This document shows, in pieces, positions 62,277 through 64,000 of a stretch of 64,000 nucleotides of DNA; the stretch's first letter is position 1, and every line of letters starts with the position of its first letter. Position numbers and translations under genes: made by a program. The notes under the pieces were generated by a model, which was not told the DNA's origin, ran no database searches, and saw only the letters and a list, made by a program, of their open reading frames with translations. Source of the stretch: Arthrobacter pascens (GTDB lineage: Bacteria; Actinomycetota; Actinomycetes; Actinomycetales; Micrococcaceae); contig NZ_JAUSXF010000001.1 of assembly GCF_030816475.1 (NCBI RefSeq), positions 3,534,001 through 3,598,000 of the forward strand. Reading direction: 5' to 3'.

Positions 62277-62325
62277 CCGGCAGCTAATGACGCTCCACAG
62301 CCCGGCTGGGGTCATTAGTTGCCGG
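62277..62325. terminator. Bidirectional terminator between glgP and glgX
   Basis: CCGGCAGCTAATGAC (62277-62291) and GTCATTAGTTGCCGG (62311-62325) pair at 14 of 15 positions, 13 bp past the glgP stop and 9 bp before the glgX stop. Confidence 0.75.
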
Positions 62326-62333
62326 TTCGCGCC

Positions 62334-64000
62334 CTAGGTGCGGTAGATGTTCATCGAGAAGGCCTCCACGAGATCTTTTTCCCCGGCTGCCACCCGGCTG
62401 CCCTGGCGGAGCTCGTGCTGGGCTGAAGTGGTGAGCCTAAGCTCGAACGTCGTGTGCAAGGGTGTTCCGTCGTCCTTGGTGAGCCGCGGCAAGGTGACCT
62501 TTACGTCCGAGCCGGTGCCGTTCACCACCAGCAGCCCTGTGAGCGTGCCGTCATCCGATCCCAGCAGGTGTTGCATGACCCGGCGCCGGGGGTCGTTCCA
62601 GCGCTCCATCGACATGGGTTGGCCCGACTCATCGAACCAGTGAAGATACGAGTGCCCGTCCTTTGCAGGAAAGTCGTCAGGCTGGCTGGCGAGGAACTCC
62701 TTGCGCAGCCGGATGTAGCGTTTGGTGCTGCGCAGCATCTCGTGCGACTCAGGCGTCATCGTCCAGTCCAGCCACGCGAGCGGGTTGTCCTGGCAGTAGG
62801 CGTTGTTGTTGCCCTGCTGGGTGCGTGCCAGTTCATCCCCTGCCGTGATCATGGGCACGCCCAGGGAAATCATCAGGGTGGCCATCAGGTTGCGCCGGGA
62901 CTGGGCCCGCCGCGCCAGGATGTCCTCGTCCTCGGTCCGGCCTTCAAATCCGTGGTTGTAGCTGCGGTTGTCCCCGTGGCCGTCCCGGTTCTGTTCCCCG
63001 TTGGCCTCATTGTGCTTGCGGTCATAGGACACCAGGTCATTCAGGGTAAACCCGTCGTGGGCGGTGACGAGGTTGACTGAAGCGAGCCGAGAGCGGCCGG
63101 AGCCTTCGAACAGCCCTGCCGATCCGGAAAGCGCGTCGGCCAGTTTCGCCACCGATCCACCATCGCCTCCGGCATCGATAGCCCCTCGGTCCGCGACCCA
63201 GAATGAACGGACGGCGTCCCGGAAATGATCGTTCCAGTCAACCCAGTCAGCGGGGAACCGTCCCGTCTGCCAGCCGCCGTAGCCCACGTCCCAGGGTTCG
63301 GCAATGAGCTTCACGTCGGACAGCACAGGGTCAGCGGCAATGGCGATGAGGAACGGATGCCGCGGATCGAATTCGTTTGCCGCATTCCGGCAGAGCGTCA
63401 CGGCGAGGTCGAACCGGAACCCGTCGATGTGGAATTCATCCACCCAGTACCGGAGCGAGTCCAGGACCAGCTGGACGACGCGGGGTTCCCCGAAGTTCAG
63501 GCTGTTGCCGCATCCCGTGGTGTCCAGATATCTGCCGTTGCCGTCCGTGCGGTAGTACGTGTCCTCGCCAAGTCCGCGGAAGCTCAGTGCCGGGCCGTCC
63601 GGGCCGCCCTCCGCGGTGTGGTTGTAGACGACATCCAGAATGACCTCCAGCCCGGCTTCATGGAGGAGCTTAACCATCATCTTGAACTCATCCTGGATGG
63701 CTTGCGGGCCGGCCTCCTGGGCGGCGCGGGTGGCATAACCGGGATGGAGGGCAAAAAAAGCGGCGGTGTTGTAGCCCCAGTAGTTAGTCAGCCCGAGATT
63801 CTGCAGGTGCGGCTCGTCCAGGTGGAAATGGACCGGGAGCAGTTGGACGGACGTGACACCCAGGTTCTTTAGGTGCTCAACGACCGCCGGATGAGCCATC
63901 CCCGCATAGGTGCCCCGCAATTCATCAGGTACATCCGGATGCTGCATGCTCTGGCCGCGCACATGGGCCTCGTAGATGATGGTGTTGCGCCACGGCAGCC
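62334..64000 (-). CDS. glgX: Glycogen debranching enzyme GlgX, 5' partial
   Basis: The frame is open to the window edge; the last visible upstream residues WRNTIIYEAHVRGQSM are internal to the GlgX barrel, so about 150 N-terminal residues (the CBM48 domain) lie outside. Visible: VQLLPVHFHLDEPHLQNLGL, ILDVVYNHTAEGG, nucleophile in HIDGFRFDLAVTL, acid in VKLIAEPWDVGYGGW, VTAHDGFTLNDLVSYDRKHN. It hydrolyses alpha-1,6 branches of glycogen left after phosphorylase action. Isoamylase-type TreX is the nearest alternative, and glgX fits better next to glgP and glgE. Confidence 0.92.
   Translation of the reverse strand, partial: LPWRNTIIYEAHVRGQSMQHPDVPDELRGTYAGMAHPAVVEHLKNLGVTSVQLLPVHFHLDEPHLQNLGLTNYWGYNTAAFFALHPGYATRAAQEAGPQAIQDEFKMMVKLLHEAGLEVILDVVYNHTAEGGPDGPALSFRGLGEDTYYRTDGNGRYLDTTGCGNSLNFGEPRVVQLVLDSLRYWVDEFHIDGFRFDLAVTLCRNAANEFDPRHPFLIAIAADPVLSDVKLIAEPWDVGYGGWQTGRFPADWVDWNDHFRDAVRSFWVADRGAIDAGGDGGSVAKLADALSGSAGLFEGSGRSRLASVNLVTAHDGFTLNDLVSYDRKHNEANGEQNRDGHGDNRSYNHGFEGRTEDEDILARRAQSRRNLMATLMISLGVPMITAGDELARTQQGNNNAYCQDNPLAWLDWTMTPESHEMLRSTKRYIRLRKEFLASQPDDFPAKDGHSYLHWFDESGQPMSMERWNDPRRRVMQHLLGSDDGTLTGLLVVNGTGSDVKVTLPRLTKDDGTPLHTTFELRLTTSAQHELRQGSRVAAGEKDLVEAFSMNIYRT

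Noticed and set aside
60207..62315. 702-codon open frame on the minus strand opposite glgP
   Set aside because: It is antisense to a full-length phosphorylase with all motifs. Long antisense frames are expected in GC-rich DNA; the translation matches no fold and there is no ribosome site.

Overview
The window reads as chromosomal DNA of a high-GC actinobacterium, most probably a member of the Micrococcaceae close to Arthrobacter or Pseudarthrobacter. The grounds are codon usage rich in third-position G and C, GTG and TTG starts, DUF4193 and DUF4032 proteins, a complete GlgE alpha-glucan locus, two Fem-type peptidoglycan bridge ligases, and a 16S-23S-5S rRNA operon without spacer tRNAs. I see no phage, insertion sequence, plasmid origin or CRISPR array. 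This is core and niche-adaptation DNA.

Layout. Bases 1-1.2 kb hold a truncated siderophore-interacting protein and a decayed aldo/keto reductase. At 1.2-5.2 kb (minus) two Fem-type ligases run into a ThrE-type exporter. tspO follows. At 6-12.5 kb (minus) a tandem glycine riboswitch precedes gcvP-gcvT-gcvH-sdaA, a route from glycine through serine to pyruvate; a 128-nt nested palindrome sits inside this operon. At 12.6-16.4 kb lie a TetR/MFS efflux pair with a sharp operator, an ArsR/SRPBCC pair and dps. At 16.6-20.2 kb aguB-aguA-permease converts agmatine to putrescine. At 20.3-22.3 kb are a secreted AMIN-like protein, a DUF4193 protein and a small conserved protein.

At 22.4-29.1 kb (minus) an aromatic module encodes a Rieske oxygenase, its reductase, an AraC regulator, an aldehyde dehydrogenase and an alcohol dehydrogenase. 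This fits vanillyl alcohol, vanillin and vanillate breakdown, with a divergent PadR regulator. At 29.1-34.2 kb a FadR-type GntR regulator, a MatC-like carrier, a CaiB/BaiF CoA-transferase and a fused biotin-independent-looking carboxyltransferase form a compact acid-utilisation cluster that resembles the mat malonate operon but with different enzymes. tRNA-Thr(UGU) and a membrane-anchored DsbA-like protein follow.

At 35.5-45.5 kb are otsA-otsB (trehalose), an orphan UgpC/MsmK sugar ABC ATPase, a DUF4032 protein, a GlcD-like oxidase, and an alpha-glucosidase/LacI pair in which the glucosidase is frameshifted at a G run. The rRNA operon occupies 45.8-51.8 kb (minus). From 51.9 kb to the end lies storage glucan metabolism: glgE-treS-(mak-glgB fusion) on minus, divergent glgP, and a convergent glgX cut by the window edge. 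OtsAB makes trehalose; TreS, Mak, GlgE and GlgB turn it into branched alpha-glucan; GlgP and GlgX break the glucan down.

The observations most worth a second look are the mak-glgB fusion with an internal start, the non-canonical mat-like cluster, the palindromic element in the gcv operon, and a 32-bp-period repeat family seen at two distant loci.
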